From assembly GCA_963842795.1 (NCBI GenBank), contig CAWJHV010000040.1, positions 1 to 64,000 of the forward strand: a stretch of 64,000 nt of DNA. Reading direction: 5' to 3'. The notes beneath the pieces are model-generated. The model worked only from the letters and a program-made list of their open reading frames with translations, ran no database searches and was not told the DNA's origin. Source of the DNA: WHSW01 sp963842795. GTDB taxonomy: Bacteria > Actinomycetota > Thermoleophilia > Solirubrobacterales > 70-9. Positions within the stretch are counted from its first letter, which is position 1, and every line of letters begins with the position of its first letter. The translations under genes were made by a program, and so were the position numbers. Positions 11,156-22,250 of the stretch are shown piece by piece.

Positions 11156-11675
11156 CAGGGAGTACTTAGCCTTGCAGGGTGGTCCCCGCTGGTTCAGACC
11201 GCGTTTCACGGCAGCGGTCCTACTCAGGTACTCGATCGGCAGATCAGCGCGCTTTCGCCTACGGGACGATTGCCCTCTGTGGTGCGAAGTTCCATTCGAC
11301 TTCGGCTAACGCCTGATTTTGTAACTGCCGCCGGATCGGACACGATCCGGACACGAGCCCTACGACCCCCGGCATGCAACGCGTGTCCGCTTACACATGC
11401 CAGGTTTAGGCTGATCCCCTTTCGCTCGCCACTACTCGGGGAGTCTCGGTTGATTTCCTTTCCTCGAGGTACTGAGATGTGTCAGTTCCCTCGCTTGCCT
11501 TCCAGTGCCTATGTATTCAGCACTGAACGACGCCGCATTACCGGCGCCGGGTTTTCCCATTCGGAGATCCGCGGGTCAATGCCTGTTCAGCGACTCACCG
11601 CGGCTTATCGCAGCCGTCCACGTCCTTCTTCGGCTCCTGGTGCCAAGGCATCCACCGTGTGCCCTTACTATCTTG

Positions 11676-11919
11676 ACGGTGAGCTCCGCGGCCGCCCGAA
11701 GGCGATCACGGAGATGAATACCCTTTACTTTTGGCCATATGGTGCAGTTTTCAAGCTCCGCCGAGGTCGACAGACGGGGTTCTCCCGCCGGCGGTCTCTC
11801 AAAACTGAGCAGCGTCGCCAGGCCGAGTCGGAGCCTCCCGCTGCCAAGGCGGTGACTCCGGCGCCGGACGAGTCCGGCGGCCTGACGCAGGTCCGGTCGA
11901 CATCTAGAGAATGTCTCCC
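11676..11919 (-). other. 16S-23S spacer without tRNA genes
   Basis: About 244 bases. No tRNA-Ile or tRNA-Ala cloverleaf or T-loop pattern is visible on the minus strand. The spacer holds one arm of each rRNA processing stem: 11801-11815 for 16S and 11740-11756 for 23S. A tRNA-free spacer is common in actinobacteria. Confidence 0.75.
11740..11756 (-). other. 23S precursor processing stem (partner arm 7891-7907)
   Basis: The 17 bases here are perfectly complementary to 7891-7907 (gcttgaaaactgcacca on the plus strand), placing the whole 23S, intron included, in the loop. This is the usual RNase III-type substrate that frees 23S from the precursor. Confidence 0.8.
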
Positions 11920-13468
<1,549 letters not shown>

Positions 13469-13744
13469 AAAATTAACCGAGGGTTTCATTCCCACAGCCG
13501 GGGGTTAGCCGGCGAGGGCTCCTCTGTCAAACGGAAAGTCGTCATATCTAATGCCCGTGGCGTACACAAGAGCCACGGACGACATGACGGGGTTTGGCTG
13601 TCACCGCCTGCAAGCAGGCGATGATCGGACCTGTCGGATCCGGGTCGAAACCCGGATCGCACGCTGCTCAGTTTTCAAAGACCGCTCCCGGCCTGGCAGG
13701 GTGTTTCCCCGCTGTGGCCGCCGCCGTTTCGGGCGCGACCAGCC
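13469..13744 (-). other. rRNA leader region
   Basis: This gene-free stretch (the 13469-13813 gap includes the promoter) is the transcribed leader of the rRNA operon. It contains the 16S processing arm at 13661-13675, two strong hairpins (13608-13623, CGCCTGCAAGCAGGCG; 13636-13657, GATCCGGGT/ACCCGGATC) and an inverted pair CCGTGGC/GCCACGG around 13555-13580. No tRNA or protein gene is seen. A TTGACA at 13530-13525 could be a second promoter but lacks a good -10. Confidence 0.6.
13661..13675 (-). other. 16S precursor processing stem (partner arm 11801-11815)
   Basis: ACGCTGCTCAGTTTT here is perfectly complementary to AAAACTGAGCAGCGT at 11801-11815. The 15-bp stem encloses the 16S gene, as expected for RNase III processing. 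Confidence 0.8.
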
Positions 13745-13773
13745 AGTATATCTCCCGGAGAAGCTTTTGGCAA
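13745..13773 (-). promoter_or_regulatory. rRNA operon promoter
   Basis: On the minus strand TTGCCA (13773-13768) and TATACT (13750-13745) are separated by exactly 17 bases, which places the start site near 13738. This is upstream of the 16S processing arm at 13675-13661, as it must be. It is the best housekeeping-type promoter in the window. Confidence 0.75.
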
Positions 13774-13813
13774 GGCCCGCGGTCCGAAGGGACGCAGGAA
13801 TTTAGCAGGCCGG

Positions 13814-15018
13814 CTAACCCCCGGCTAAACGCAGGCGCCGGTGGCGCCGCTTTCCGACCTGCAGCACCGCCCCGTCGAGCTCCGCCGCGGGCAGATCGAG
13901 GCGCTCGGCGGCCACGGGCTCACCGTCGAGCCGCACCCCGCCCTGGCCGATCAGCCGCCGCGCCTCGCTCGAGGAGAGCCCGAACTCGGCGGCGATCAGC
14001 GCGGGCAGATGCACGAGCCCGTCCCGGGGGTCGAGCTCGGCGACCTCGATCTCGTCGGGCAGCTCGGCGCTCGACGTGGACGCGGTCGAAGCGCGCCTCG
14101 GCCGCCGCCCCCTCGCCGGCCCCCCAGAAGCGGTCGGTGAGCCGGCGCGCGAGCTCGCGCTTGGCCTCCACCGCGCTCGCGCCCGCCGGGGGCGGCCCTC
14201 GCCGAGCAACAGCAGGTAGTACTCGTCCATGGCGGAGTCGGGGATGCTCATCAGCTTCCCGAACATCTCGTCCGGCGGGTCGGTGACGCCGACGTAGTTG
14301 TCGTAGCTCTTGCTCATCTTGCGGACGCCGTCGGTGCCCGGCAGGATCGGCATCGTCAGGATCGACTGCGGCGGCTGCCCGTAGGCGGCCTGGACGTCGC
14401 GGCCGAAGAGCAGGTTGAACCTCTGGTCGGTGCCGCCGAACTCGACGTCCGCCTCGATCGCGACCGAGTCGTAGCCCTGGAGCACCGGGTAGAGGAGCTC
14501 GAGCGCCGAGATCGCCTGCGCCTCGGCCATCCGCTTGGTGAAGTCGTCGCGCTCGAGCAGCCGGGCGACGGTGAATCGGCGCACCAGGTCGAAGAGCTCG
14601 GCGCTCGGCATCTCCAGCCACTCGCTGTTGTGGCGCAGCTCGGTGCGCTCGCGGTCGAGGACCTTGAACGCCTGCTCCTGGTAGGTGCGCGCGTTGGCCT
14701 CGATCTCGGCATCGGAGAGCACCGGGCGGGTCGCGTCGCGGCCGCTCGGATCGCCGACCCGGGCGGTGTAGTCGCCGATGATCAGCACGACCAGGTGCCC
14801 GGCGTCCTGGAACTGGCGCAGCTTGGTCAGCACGACGCAGTGGCCGAGGTGGATGTCGGGGCTGGTCGGGTCGACGCCCAGCTTCAGCCGCAGCGGGCGG
14901 CCGCGCGTCGAGCTGCTCGGCGAGCCTGCCCGGCGGGCAGCGCGTCGACCGCGCCGGCGAGCAGCGTGGCCAGGGTCTCCGACTGTTCGCCGACGGCGTC
15001 GGCCTGCGGGGGCGACAT
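13814..15018 (-). CDS. tyrS: Tyrosyl-tRNA synthetase (several frameshifts)
   Basis: TyrS attaches tyrosine to tRNA-Tyr. Class I signatures are present: PDIHLGH (HIGH motif) and KMSKSYDN (KMSKS motif). The body contains VVLIIGDYTARVGDPSGRD and VEFGGTDQRFNLLFGRD, and a C-terminal S4-type RNA-binding segment LIAAEFGLSSSEARRLIGQG. The protein can be followed only by changing frame four times, near 14925, 14895, 14205 and 14070; each break lies in GC-rich sequence and homology resumes at once. The start ATG at 15018 lies eight bases after TAGCAT (15031-15026), so the message is almost leaderless. The length is about 400 residues once repaired. An essential gene would not tolerate these breaks, so they are best read as sequence errors. 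Confidence 0.85.
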
Positions 15019-15198
15019 CGGGCCGATGCTAGACTCTCGCGCCGGCTCAAAGGGGTTGCCTCCGCTCTTCCGATGCGGTCCGGAGGCCGAGGGCGGGCGG
15101 TTCGAGCCGCACGTGCCGGCAGCCGGCGACGAACGCGGATTCACCATCGGTGAGACGGTCGCCCACGACCGGCGAGTCGCGCGCAGACAGTCTTCGAG

Positions 15199-17641
15199 AT
15201 GGACTCTGGACCCGAACACGACTCCGGCAACGGCGCGAGCCGTCGCGACGACACGCCCGCCAGGGGCGGGCGCCGCCTGCGCCCGATGAGCCGCCTGCGC
15301 CGTCGACGCGGGATGCTGCCCGAGCCGCCGGGGCCCGACGAGCCGGAGCAGCGCAGCCGCCCGCGGCTGCGGAAGCTGCGCTTCGCGTTCGTCGTCCTCG
15401 GGCTCACCGCGCTCGCCTTCGTCTCCTGGATCTTCGGGATCATGATGGCCGTCGCCCAGGACCTGCCGGCGCTCGAGAGCCGCGAGCAGTACAAGCGCGC
15501 CGAGAACTCGATCGTCTACGACGCCTACGGCCAGAAGCTGGCCACGCTGACCAACAACCAGGGCCGCGTGTTCGTGACCGCCGATCAGATCTCTCCGGCG
15601 ATGAAGGAGGCCGTGGTCGCGATCGAGGACCAGCGCTTCTACGAGCACAGCGGGGTCGACTTCCAGGGCATCGCCCGCGCCGTATGGCAGGACGTGACCT
15701 CGGGCTCCGCCCAGCAGGGCGCCTCGACGATCACCCAGCAGTTCGTCAAGAACGCGCTCGCCGCCCAGGACAGCCGGACCGTGTTCCAGAAGCTGCGCGA
15801 GGCGGCGCTCGCCTACCACCTCGAGCGCCAGTGGCCGAAGGACAAGATCCTCACCGAGTACCTGAACGAGATCTACTTCGGCGAGGGCGCGACCGGGATC
15901 GAGGCCGCCGCCCGCACGTACTTCGGCTACAACCACCCCGGCTGCGGCGAGGGCGGCGACCCCTGCGCCTCCGAGCTCCTGCCCTGGGAGGCGGCGCTGC
16001 TCGCGGGGATGATCTCCTCGCCCAGCGCCTACTCGCCGCGCAACTTCCCCGAGAACGCGGTCGCACGCCGCAACCAGGTGCTCCAGAACATGGTCGACCA
16101 GGGCTACATCACCCAGGAGGAGTACGTCAGCTACAGCCCCGACTCAGGCGAGACCGCGATCCCGACCGCGAAGCAGATCCAGCCGCCCGCCGAGAACTCG
16201 GCCGCGCCCTACTTCACCTCCTGGCTGCGCCAGCAGCTCGTCGACCGCTACGGAGCCGGCGAGGCCTTCGGCGGCGGCCTGCAGATCAAGTCGACCCTCG
16301 ACCTCGAGCTCCAGCGCCAGGCCGAGGGCATCGTCAGCTCGACCCTGAGCGGGGTCGGGCCGACGGCGTCGGTGGTCGTGCTCGACAACAGACAGCGCCG
16401 GCGTGCTGGCGATGGTCGGCGGGCCGAGCTATCAGGACGCGCCCTTCAACCTGGCCACCAACGGCCATCGCCAGCCCGGGTCGTCGTTCAAGCCGTTCAC
16501 CCTGGTCACGGCGCTCGAGCAGGGACGCTCGAGCGGCGAGGTCTTCGCCTCGGAGCCGCAGCAGATCCCGTTCCGGGCCAAGGTCGAGAAGCGCAACGGC
16601 AACGGCGACAAGGTCGTCAACGAGCTGTTCAAGGTCAACAACTACGACGACTCATATCTCGGCTCCGCCTCGATCGCGACCGCGACCACGTACTCCGACA
16701 ACTCCGTCTACTCGCAGCTCGGCACCCAGGTCGGCCCCCAGAACGTCGCCGCGACGGCGAAGGCGATGGGCGTCGAGACCGATCTCTCGACTAAGACCCA
16801 GTACTCGATCGCCGACGGGCCCTTCGAGCCGTACAACCCGGCGCTGATCCTCGGCGGGCTCGAGGTCGGGGTCACCCCGCTGGAGATGGCCCACGCCTAC
16901 AACACGCTGGCCGCCGGCGGCCAGCGGCTCTCGGGCTCGATGGCCTCGAGCGCCGGCGGGCCGGTCGGGATCCTCGACGTCATGGATGGCGGCGACGACT
17001 GCGAGGACGAGTGCTACCAGCAGGGCGACCCGGTCCCCGACGAGACCGGGGCGAGCGGCGTCAACAAGGTCATCGCCAAGCCCGTGGTCGATCCGGCGGT
17101 CGCCGACGAGGCGAGGTCGATCCTCTCGACCGTGGTCTCCAACGGCACCGGGCACCTGGCCCAGACGAGCGACCCGACCTGGGGCAAGACCGGGACGACC
17201 GACGACAACGGCGACGCCTGGTTCTGCGGGGCGACGCCGAAGGTCACCGCCTGCGTCTGGGTCGGCTTTCCCGACTCGGTCACCCCGATGGAGACCGAGT
17301 ACGGCGGCGCCCCGGTCGACGGCGGCACCTTCCCGGCGCTGATCTTCTCCCGCGTGATCGACGCCTACGACTCGATCACGGCGGCGCGCAACGCGGGTGA
17401 CGAGGTCGAGGCGAGCACGGACGAGGTCGACTCGGCGGCCACCGGCGCGCCGGCGACCGAGTCGACGGACCCCGCGGTCGATTCGACCGAGTCCGCGACG
17501 GAGAGCGCGCCGGCCCCTGAGGCCGAGGAGACCGAGAGCTCGGCCGCGGAGGCCCCCGCCGAGGACGCCGGCGGCGACGCCGGCGCCGCACCCGAGGGAG
17601 CCCCCTCGTCGGGGAGCGCCGGAGGCGTCTCGCCGGGCTAG
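15199..17641 (+). CDS. Class A penicillin-binding protein (one frameshift)
   Basis: A bifunctional peptidoglycan glycosyltransferase/transpeptidase. A basic cytoplasmic tail of about 65 residues is followed by one membrane span (FAFVVLGLTALAFVSWIFGI). The GT51 domain follows, with EDQRFYEHSGVDFQGIARA and GASTITQQFVKN plus ILTEYLNEIYFG. The transpeptidase domain has SSFK (serine near residue 427), SDN near 498, and KTGTTDD near 661. The C-terminal 90 residues are acidic, Glu/Ala/Ser-rich and low-complexity. One extra A at about 16390 shifts the frame between VVVLDN and DSAGVLAMVGG; removing it gives 814 codons. The gene is divergent from tyrS, with about 180 bases between them that hold no gene. 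Confidence 0.9.
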
Positions 17642-18240
17642 CGGCCGGCCGGCGCCGTGACGGGCGCCGGCGAGAGCGGGCGGGAGAGGTACCTGCTCCC
17701 GGCGGCGCAGAAGCGCCACGGCAACTCGGTCGCCTTGCTGATCCCGATCCGCGGCCCGGTTGCGACCTCGACGTCGCGCCAGCCCGCCGAGCGGTCGCAG
17801 AGCTCGAACGGCGCCCGGTCGAGCGGCACGCCGTTGAGGTCGAGCCCGATCCCGAGCGCGTCGGTGAGCTTGCCCGGGCCCGAGCAGAGGTCTCGCAGCG
17901 CCGAGCGCCCGCGGCGGGCGCGCATGCGCTCGATCCCGCGGGTCGGCTCGAGCGCGCGGATCAGCACCGCTGCGGCGCTGCCCTCGGGCTCGCAGACGGC
18001 GTTCAGCATGCTGTGGATGCCGTAGGAGAGGTAGACGTAGGCACGGCCCGGAGGGCCGAAGAGGGTCGACGTGCGGGGCGTGAGACCGACGTAGGCGTGG
18101 CAGGCGGGGTCGTCGCGCTCGTAGCTCTCGGTCTCGACGATCACCCCGCCGACGCCGTCGACGAGCAACTCGCAGCCGATCAGCTCGCGGGCGACCTCGT
18201 GCACCGAGCGCTCGAAGAAGCCGGTCGACAGGGCGCTCAC
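17638..18240 (-). CDS. 3-methyladenine DNA glycosylase (AAG/Mpg family)
   Basis: This enzyme removes alkylated purines such as 3-methyladenine, starting base-excision repair. The 200-residue protein matches the AAG fold: VHEVARELIGCELL, VETESYERDDPACHAY (with the catalytic glutamate in ETE), GPPGRAYVYLSYGIHSMLNAV, and LCSGPGKLTDALGI. Its start overlaps the argH stop by four bases (ATGA), so it is translated as the second gene of an argH operon. It converges on the penicillin-binding protein, and the two stop codons overlap. Confidence 0.92.
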   Translation of the reverse strand: MSALSTGFFERSVHEVARELIGCELLVDGVGGVIVETESYERDDPACHAYVGLTPRTSTLFGPPGRAYVYLSYGIHSMLNAVCEPEGSAAAVLIRALEPTRGIERMRARRGRSALRDLCSGPGKLTDALGIGLDLNGVPLDRAPFELCDRSAGWRDVEVATGPRIGISKATELPWRFCAAGSRYLSRPLSPAPVTAPAGR

Positions 18241-19616
18241 TCGTCGCCGGCCCGCAGCTCGGCGAGCACCGCCCTCGCGCTCTCGAGCTGCTCTCCCAGC
18301 CGCGGGGCGGCGGTGCCACCGGCCGACAGCTTCGAGTCGAGCCAGCTCTCCTCCCGCAGGACCTCGTAGTAGTCGTCGTCGAGCAACTCGGAGTGCTCGG
18401 CGAGCTGCTCGCGGTCGAGCTCCGACAGCGCGCGGCCCGAGTCGAGTGCCGTGCGCACCAGCCCGCCGACCACCCCGTGGGCCTCGCGGAACGGCATCCC
18501 CTTGCGCACGAGCAGGTCGGCGACGTCGGTGGCGGCGACCATCTCGTCGGCGGCCGCGGCCGCGAGCCGCTCGCGGTCGAACCGCAGCCCGGCGAGCAGG
18601 CGCTCGGCGGCCTCGAGGCAGAGCTCGATCGTGTCGACGGCGTCGAAGAGCGCCTCCTTGTCCTCCTGCAGGTCCTTGGCGTAGGCGAGCGGGAGCGCGT
18701 GCAGGACGCCCGCCAGGGTCGCGAGCGAGCCGGCGACCCGCGGCGACTTCGCCCGCAGCAGCTCCGCTGCGTCGGGGTTCTTCTTCTGCGGCATCAGGCT
18801 CGAGCCCGAGGAGAAGTCGTCCGCGGGCTCGCAGAAGCCGAACTCGCGGGTCGACCAGATCACGATCTCCGAGCCCAGCCGCGACAGGTGGGTGGCGCAG
18901 ACGGTCGCCGCGTACATGTAGTCGAGCGCGAAGTCGCGGTTGGAGACGGCGTCGATCGAGTTCGGCGAGGGCCGCGCGAACCCGAGCTCGCCGGCGGTCG
19001 CCTCGCGGTCGAGATCCCAGTTGAGCCCCGCGAGGGCGCCGGAGCCGAGCGGCATCGCCATCGTCGAGCGCCGGGCGAAATCGAAGCGGATCGCGTCGCG
19101 CTCGAGCATCCAGAAGTAGGCGAGCAGGTGATGGCCCAGGTAGACCGGCTGGGCCCGCTGCAGGTGGGTGTAGCCCGGCATGCGCCAGTCGCGGTGCGCC
19201 TCGGCGAGTTCGAGCAGCCGCCCCATCAGCTCCGCGACCAGCTCGGCGGCGCGGTCCGAGCGCGCGCGGACGAAGAGCGCCAGGTCGGTCGCCACCTGGT
19301 CGTTGCGCGAGCGGCCGGTGTGGAGCTTGCCCCCGACGGGCCCGGCGAGCTCGGTCACCCGGCGCTCGATCGCCATGTGGATGTCCTCGTCGTCGTCGCG
19401 GATCTCGAACTCCGCCCGTTCGAGCTCGCCGGCGACGCCGTCGAGGGCGGCGAGCAGCGCGTCGCGCTCCCCGAGGTCGAGGATCCCCGCCCGGTGCAGG
19501 CCGCCGACATGGGCGCGGGAGCCCTCGATGTCCTCGGGCCAGAGCCGCAGGTCGAAGCCGATCGACGCGTTCAGGCGCGCGAACAGCGGGTCCTGCGGCT
19601 CCGAGAAGCGGGGCAT
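18237..19616 (-). CDS. argH: Argininosuccinate lyase
   Basis: ArgH splits argininosuccinate into arginine and fumarate, the last step of arginine synthesis. The 459-residue protein has the fumarase-superfamily signature GSSLMPQKKNPD, the early motif TGRSRNDQVATDLALF and GYTHLQRAQPVYLGHHLLAY. TATAGT (19631-19626) ends ten bases before the ATG, suggesting a leaderless message. argG and other arginine genes are not in the window. The AAG glycosylase gene follows with a 4-base overlap. Confidence 0.96.
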   Translation of the reverse strand: MPRFSEPQDPLFARLNASIGFDLRLWPEDIEGSRAHVGGLHRAGILDLGERDALLAALDGVAGELERAEFEIRDDDEDIHMAIERRVTELAGPVGGKLHTGRSRNDQVATDLALFVRARSDRAAELVAELMGRLLELAEAHRDWRMPGYTHLQRAQPVYLGHHLLAYFWMLERDAIRFDFARRSTMAMPLGSGALAGLNWDLDREATAGELGFARPSPNSIDAVSNRDFALDYMYAATVCATHLSRLGSEIVIWSTREFGFCEPADDFSSGSSLMPQKKNPDAAELLRAKSPRVAGSLATLAGVLHALPLAYAKDLQEDKEALFDAVDTIELCLEAAERLLAGLRFDRERLAAAAADEMVAATDVADLLVRKGMPFREAHGVVGGLVRTALDSGRALSELDREQLAEHSELLDDDYYEVLREESWLDSKLSAGGTAAPRLGEQLESARAVLAELRAGDE

Positions 19617-19654
19617 GGCGCCGTGACTATAGGGTCAGCGGCGCGGGGCCCAGC

Positions 19655-20641
19655 ATGCGCTACATGGTCACAGGCGCCACCGGGAAGGTCGGCAACGCCG
19701 TCGCCCGCGCCCTGCACGAGCGCGGCGATCAGGTCGTCGCGCTGGTCCGCGATCCCGATCGCGCCCGCGGTGACCTGCCGGCCGGGGTCGAGCTCGCGCG
19801 GGGCGACGTCACCGACCCGGCGTCGCTGAGCGCCGCCGCCACCGGGATCGACGGGGCCTTCAACTGCATGGGGATCTTCGAGCAATGGCTGCCCGACCCG
19901 GGCCTGTTCGAGCGCGTCAACGCGCTCGGCGCCGCCAACGTGGTCGCGGCGGCGAGGGAGGGCGGCGCCGCCCGCGTCGTCCACACCTCGACCTTCGACG
20001 TCTTCGAGGCCGGGCGCGGCGGCACCGTGAGCGAGGCGAGGCTCGCCCGCGGGGCGAAGCCCACAGCCTACGAGCGCTCCAAGCAACGGGCGGAGGAGCT
20101 CGTGCTCGCCGAGGCCGCGCGCGGGATCGAGGTCGTCATCTGCAACCCCTCCGCGGTCTACGGCCCCGGGCCGTGGGCGGAGGCCGGGCTCGACTCGGCG
20201 TTTCGTGACGCGCTGCGCGGGCGCCTGCCCGCCGTCCCGCCCGGAGGGATGACGCTCGTCTACGTCGACGACGTCGCCGCCGGCCACCTCGCGGCCTACG
20301 ACCGCGGCCGCGCCGGCGAGCGCTACATCCTCGCCGACGGGTACGCCACGATGCGCGAGCTGATCGCCGCCGTCGTCGAGGCCGGGGGGCGGGGCCGGGT
20401 GCCGCCGAGGATGCCGGCGGCCGTCGCCCGCCTCCTCGCCGCCGCCGGCGAGGGGGTCTCCCGGGTGATCCGCCGGCCGCCGCTGATCGGCCGCGGGGCG
20501 CTCAGCTTCCTGCTCTGGGAGGCGCGCGCGGACAGCTCGAAGGCCCGGGCGGAGCTCGGGCTCGACTTCACCCCGTGGCGCGAGGGCGTCGGGCGGACGG
20601 TCGAGTGGATCGAGCGGACCGCGGCCGGCGAGCGGCCCTGA
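19655..20641 (+). CDS. NAD(P)-dependent epimerase/dehydratase-like (extended SDR)
   Basis: A 328-residue extended short-chain dehydrogenase: TGATGKVGNAVARAL (Rossmann glycine motif) at the start, a dipeptide VRDPD typical of NADP-binding members, a serine/threonine pair HTSTFDVF, and the catalytic YERSK. It resembles dihydroflavonol-4-reductase-like or NmrA/epimerase proteins, whose substrates cannot be guessed from sequence. It is divergent from argH, with only 38 bases between the starts, so the promoters overlap. It appears to be monocistronic. Confidence 0.82.
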   Translation: MRYMVTGATGKVGNAVARALHERGDQVVALVRDPDRARGDLPAGVELARGDVTDPASLSAAATGIDGAFNCMGIFEQWLPDPGLFERVNALGAANVVAAAREGGAARVVHTSTFDVFEAGRGGTVSEARLARGAKPTAYERSKQRAEELVLAEAARGIEVVICNPSAVYGPGPWAEAGLDSAFRDALRGRLPAVPPGGMTLVYVDDVAAGHLAAYDRGRAGERYILADGYATMRELIAAVVEAGGRGRVPPRMPAAVARLLAAAGEGVSRVIRRPPLIGRGALSFLLWEARADSSKARAELGLDFTPWREGVGRTVEWIERTAAGERP

Positions 20642-20662
20642 GCGCCAGCCGCGCCCGCGCCC

Positions 20663-20998
20663 TCAGGCGTGGCCCGGCTCGAGCACCTCCGAGGCCGCCC
20701 GGTTGACGCTCACGGCTCCGGTGGCCGCCTCGAGGCGCTCGATGCCCATGTCGGCGAGCTCCTCGCGAACGAACTCCGCCGCGAGCTCGGCGGATCGCTC
20801 GGCCGTCTCGCGGTCGGTGAAGATCGTCACCGTGAACACGGTGCCCTCGCCCGAGCGGTCGAGCCCGGCGTCGATCGCCTGGTAGGCGACGAATCCCGGC
20901 ATCCCCTCCAGCCGGTCGGCGAATAGCTCGTCGACGCGGTGCATCATCTGCTCGACCTGGTCGGCGTCGAGGCTGTACTTGCGAACGCTTGCGTACAT
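20663..20998 (-). CDS. Dimeric alpha-beta barrel (ABM-like) protein
   Basis: A 111-residue protein MYASVRKYSLDADQVEQMMH followed by FVAYQAIDAG and TVFTVTIFTDRETAERS. The pattern of strand, helix, GF.AYQ.ID, then a TV...F.D strand is that of antibiotic-biosynthesis-monooxygenase-like barrels, many of which are not oxygenases. A good ribosome site GGAGGAG precedes the ATG. No substrate or partner is evident. Confidence 0.65.
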   Translation of the reverse strand: MYASVRKYSLDADQVEQMMHRVDELFADRLEGMPGFVAYQAIDAGLDRSGEGTVFTVTIFTDRETAERSAELAAEFVREELADMGIERLEAATGAVSVNRAASEVLEPGHA

Positions 20999-21083
20999 GG
21001 TTCTCCTCCGGTGGGAGTTGGGACTCGCGGCCGATCGGTCCGCCGTCCGACCCTACCGATCCAGCCGCCGGCCGGGGAACCGC

Positions 21084-22250
21084 TCAGGTCCAGTCGCCGC
21101 GCAGCGCCTCGGCCAGCGCCTCGCACACCCGATCGATCTCGTCCTCGGAGATCGAGGCGAAGAACGGCACCGCGAGCAGGCGGGCCGAGGCGTCCTCGGC
21201 GACCGGGAACTGGCCCTCGCGAAAGCCGAACCGCTCGCGGTAGAAGCTCATCAGGTGGATGCTTGGCATGTAGGCCTTGGCCTCGATCCCGCGCTGTGCG
21301 AGGTCGGCGAGCACCGCGTCGCGGTCGGCCGCCGCCGGCAGGCGCACGGCGTAGACGAACCAGCTCCGGCGCTCCTCGCCGCGGTCGGCGCACGGCAGCA
21401 CCAGCCCCGCGGGATCCCCCTCTCCCGCCGGCGCGCCGTAGTCGAGCGCGGCGAGGCGCTCGGTGTACATCGCCGCGGCTCGCGCGCGCTCGGCGAGCAC
21501 CCGGTCGAGGCGCTCGAGCTGGGCGACCCCGAGCGCCGCCTGGAGCTCGGTGAGCCGGTAGTTGAAGCCGAGCCGGTCGTGGTCGACCCAATCCATGTCC
21601 GGCGCCCGGCCCTGGTTTCGCTCGCTGCGCAGCCGCGCCGCCAGGCCGGGGTCGGCGACCGCCACCATCCCGCCCTCGCCCGTGGTCAGCTGCTTGTTGG
21701 CGTAGAAGGCGAAGGTCGCCAGGTTGCCGCGGGAGCCCACCGCGCGGCCTTCGGCGTCGACCGCCCCGAGCGCCTCGCAGGCATCCTCGAGCAGGCCGAG
21801 GCCGCGCTCGGAGGCGAGCCGCTCGAGCGCCGGGAGGGCGGCCGGATAGCCGAGGATGTCGACCGGTAGCAGCCCCGCGGTCCGCTCGGAGACGGCGTCC
21901 GCGGCCGCCTCCGGGAGGAGGTTGAGGGTCACAGGGTCGACGTCGCAGAAGGCCGGCACCGCGCCCTCGTAGAGCAGGCAGTTGGCCGAGGCGACGAAGC
22001 TGAACGGCGAGGTGACCACCTCGTCCCCCACGCCCCACTCGAGCGCGCGGACCCCGAGATGAAGCGCCGCCGTGCCCGAGGAGACGGCGACCGCGTCGGC
22101 AACCCCGAGGCGCTCGGCGAAGGCGCGCTCGAAGCGCTCCTGCATCGGGCCCAGCGACAGCCGACCCGAACGCAGCGCCTCCAGCACCAGCTCCTCCTCA
22201 CGCTCGCCGAGCGCCGGCTTGGCGAGCGGGACTTTCTCGATGCCGCTCAA
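21084..22250 (-). CDS. DegT/DnrJ/EryC1/StrS-family aminotransferase
   Basis: A PLP enzyme of the family that aminates keto-sugars or related ketones. The 388-residue protein shows VSSGTAALHLGVRAL, PFSFVASANCLLYEGA, LLEDACEALGA and FYANKQLTTGEGG, whose lysine would hold PLP, then FNYRLTELQAALGVAQLERL. A TTG start at 22250 is chosen because it overlaps the cimA stop as TTGA and gives the usual N-terminus (SGIEKVPLAKPALGEREEEL). It is the last gene of the long leu/ilv/cim operon. No sugar biosynthesis genes adjoin it, so the substrate is open. Confidence 0.88.
   Translation of the reverse strand: MSGIEKVPLAKPALGEREEELVLEALRSGRLSLGPMQERFERAFAERLGVADAVAVSSGTAALHLGVRALEWGVGDEVVTSPFSFVASANCLLYEGAVPAFCDVDPVTLNLLPEAAADAVSERTAGLLPVDILGYPAALPALERLASERGLGLLEDACEALGAVDAEGRAVGSRGNLATFAFYANKQLTTGEGGMVAVADPGLAARLRSERNQGRAPDMDWVDHDRLGFNYRLTELQAALGVAQLERLDRVLAERARAAAMYTERLAALDYGAPAGEGDPAGLVLPCADRGEERRSWFVYAVRLPAAADRDAVLADLAQRGIEAKAYMPSIHLMSFYRERFGFREGQFPVAEDASARLLAVPFFASISEDEIDRVCEALAEALRGDWT

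Noticed and set aside
11676..11919. tRNA-Ile or tRNA-Ala in the 16S-23S spacer
   Set aside because: No T-loop or anticodon-arm pattern; the symmetric sequences are rRNA processing arms.
13525..13530. TTGACA upstream of 16S as the main rRNA promoter
   Set aside because: It lies downstream of the 16S processing arm (13661-13675) and its -10 (TAACCC) is poor; the TTGCCA/TATACT pair at 13773-13745 fits better.
13608..13657. tRNA-like T-arm (hairpins with GGGTCGAAACCC)
   Set aside because: No acceptor or anticodon stem can be formed around it; it lies in the rRNA leader.
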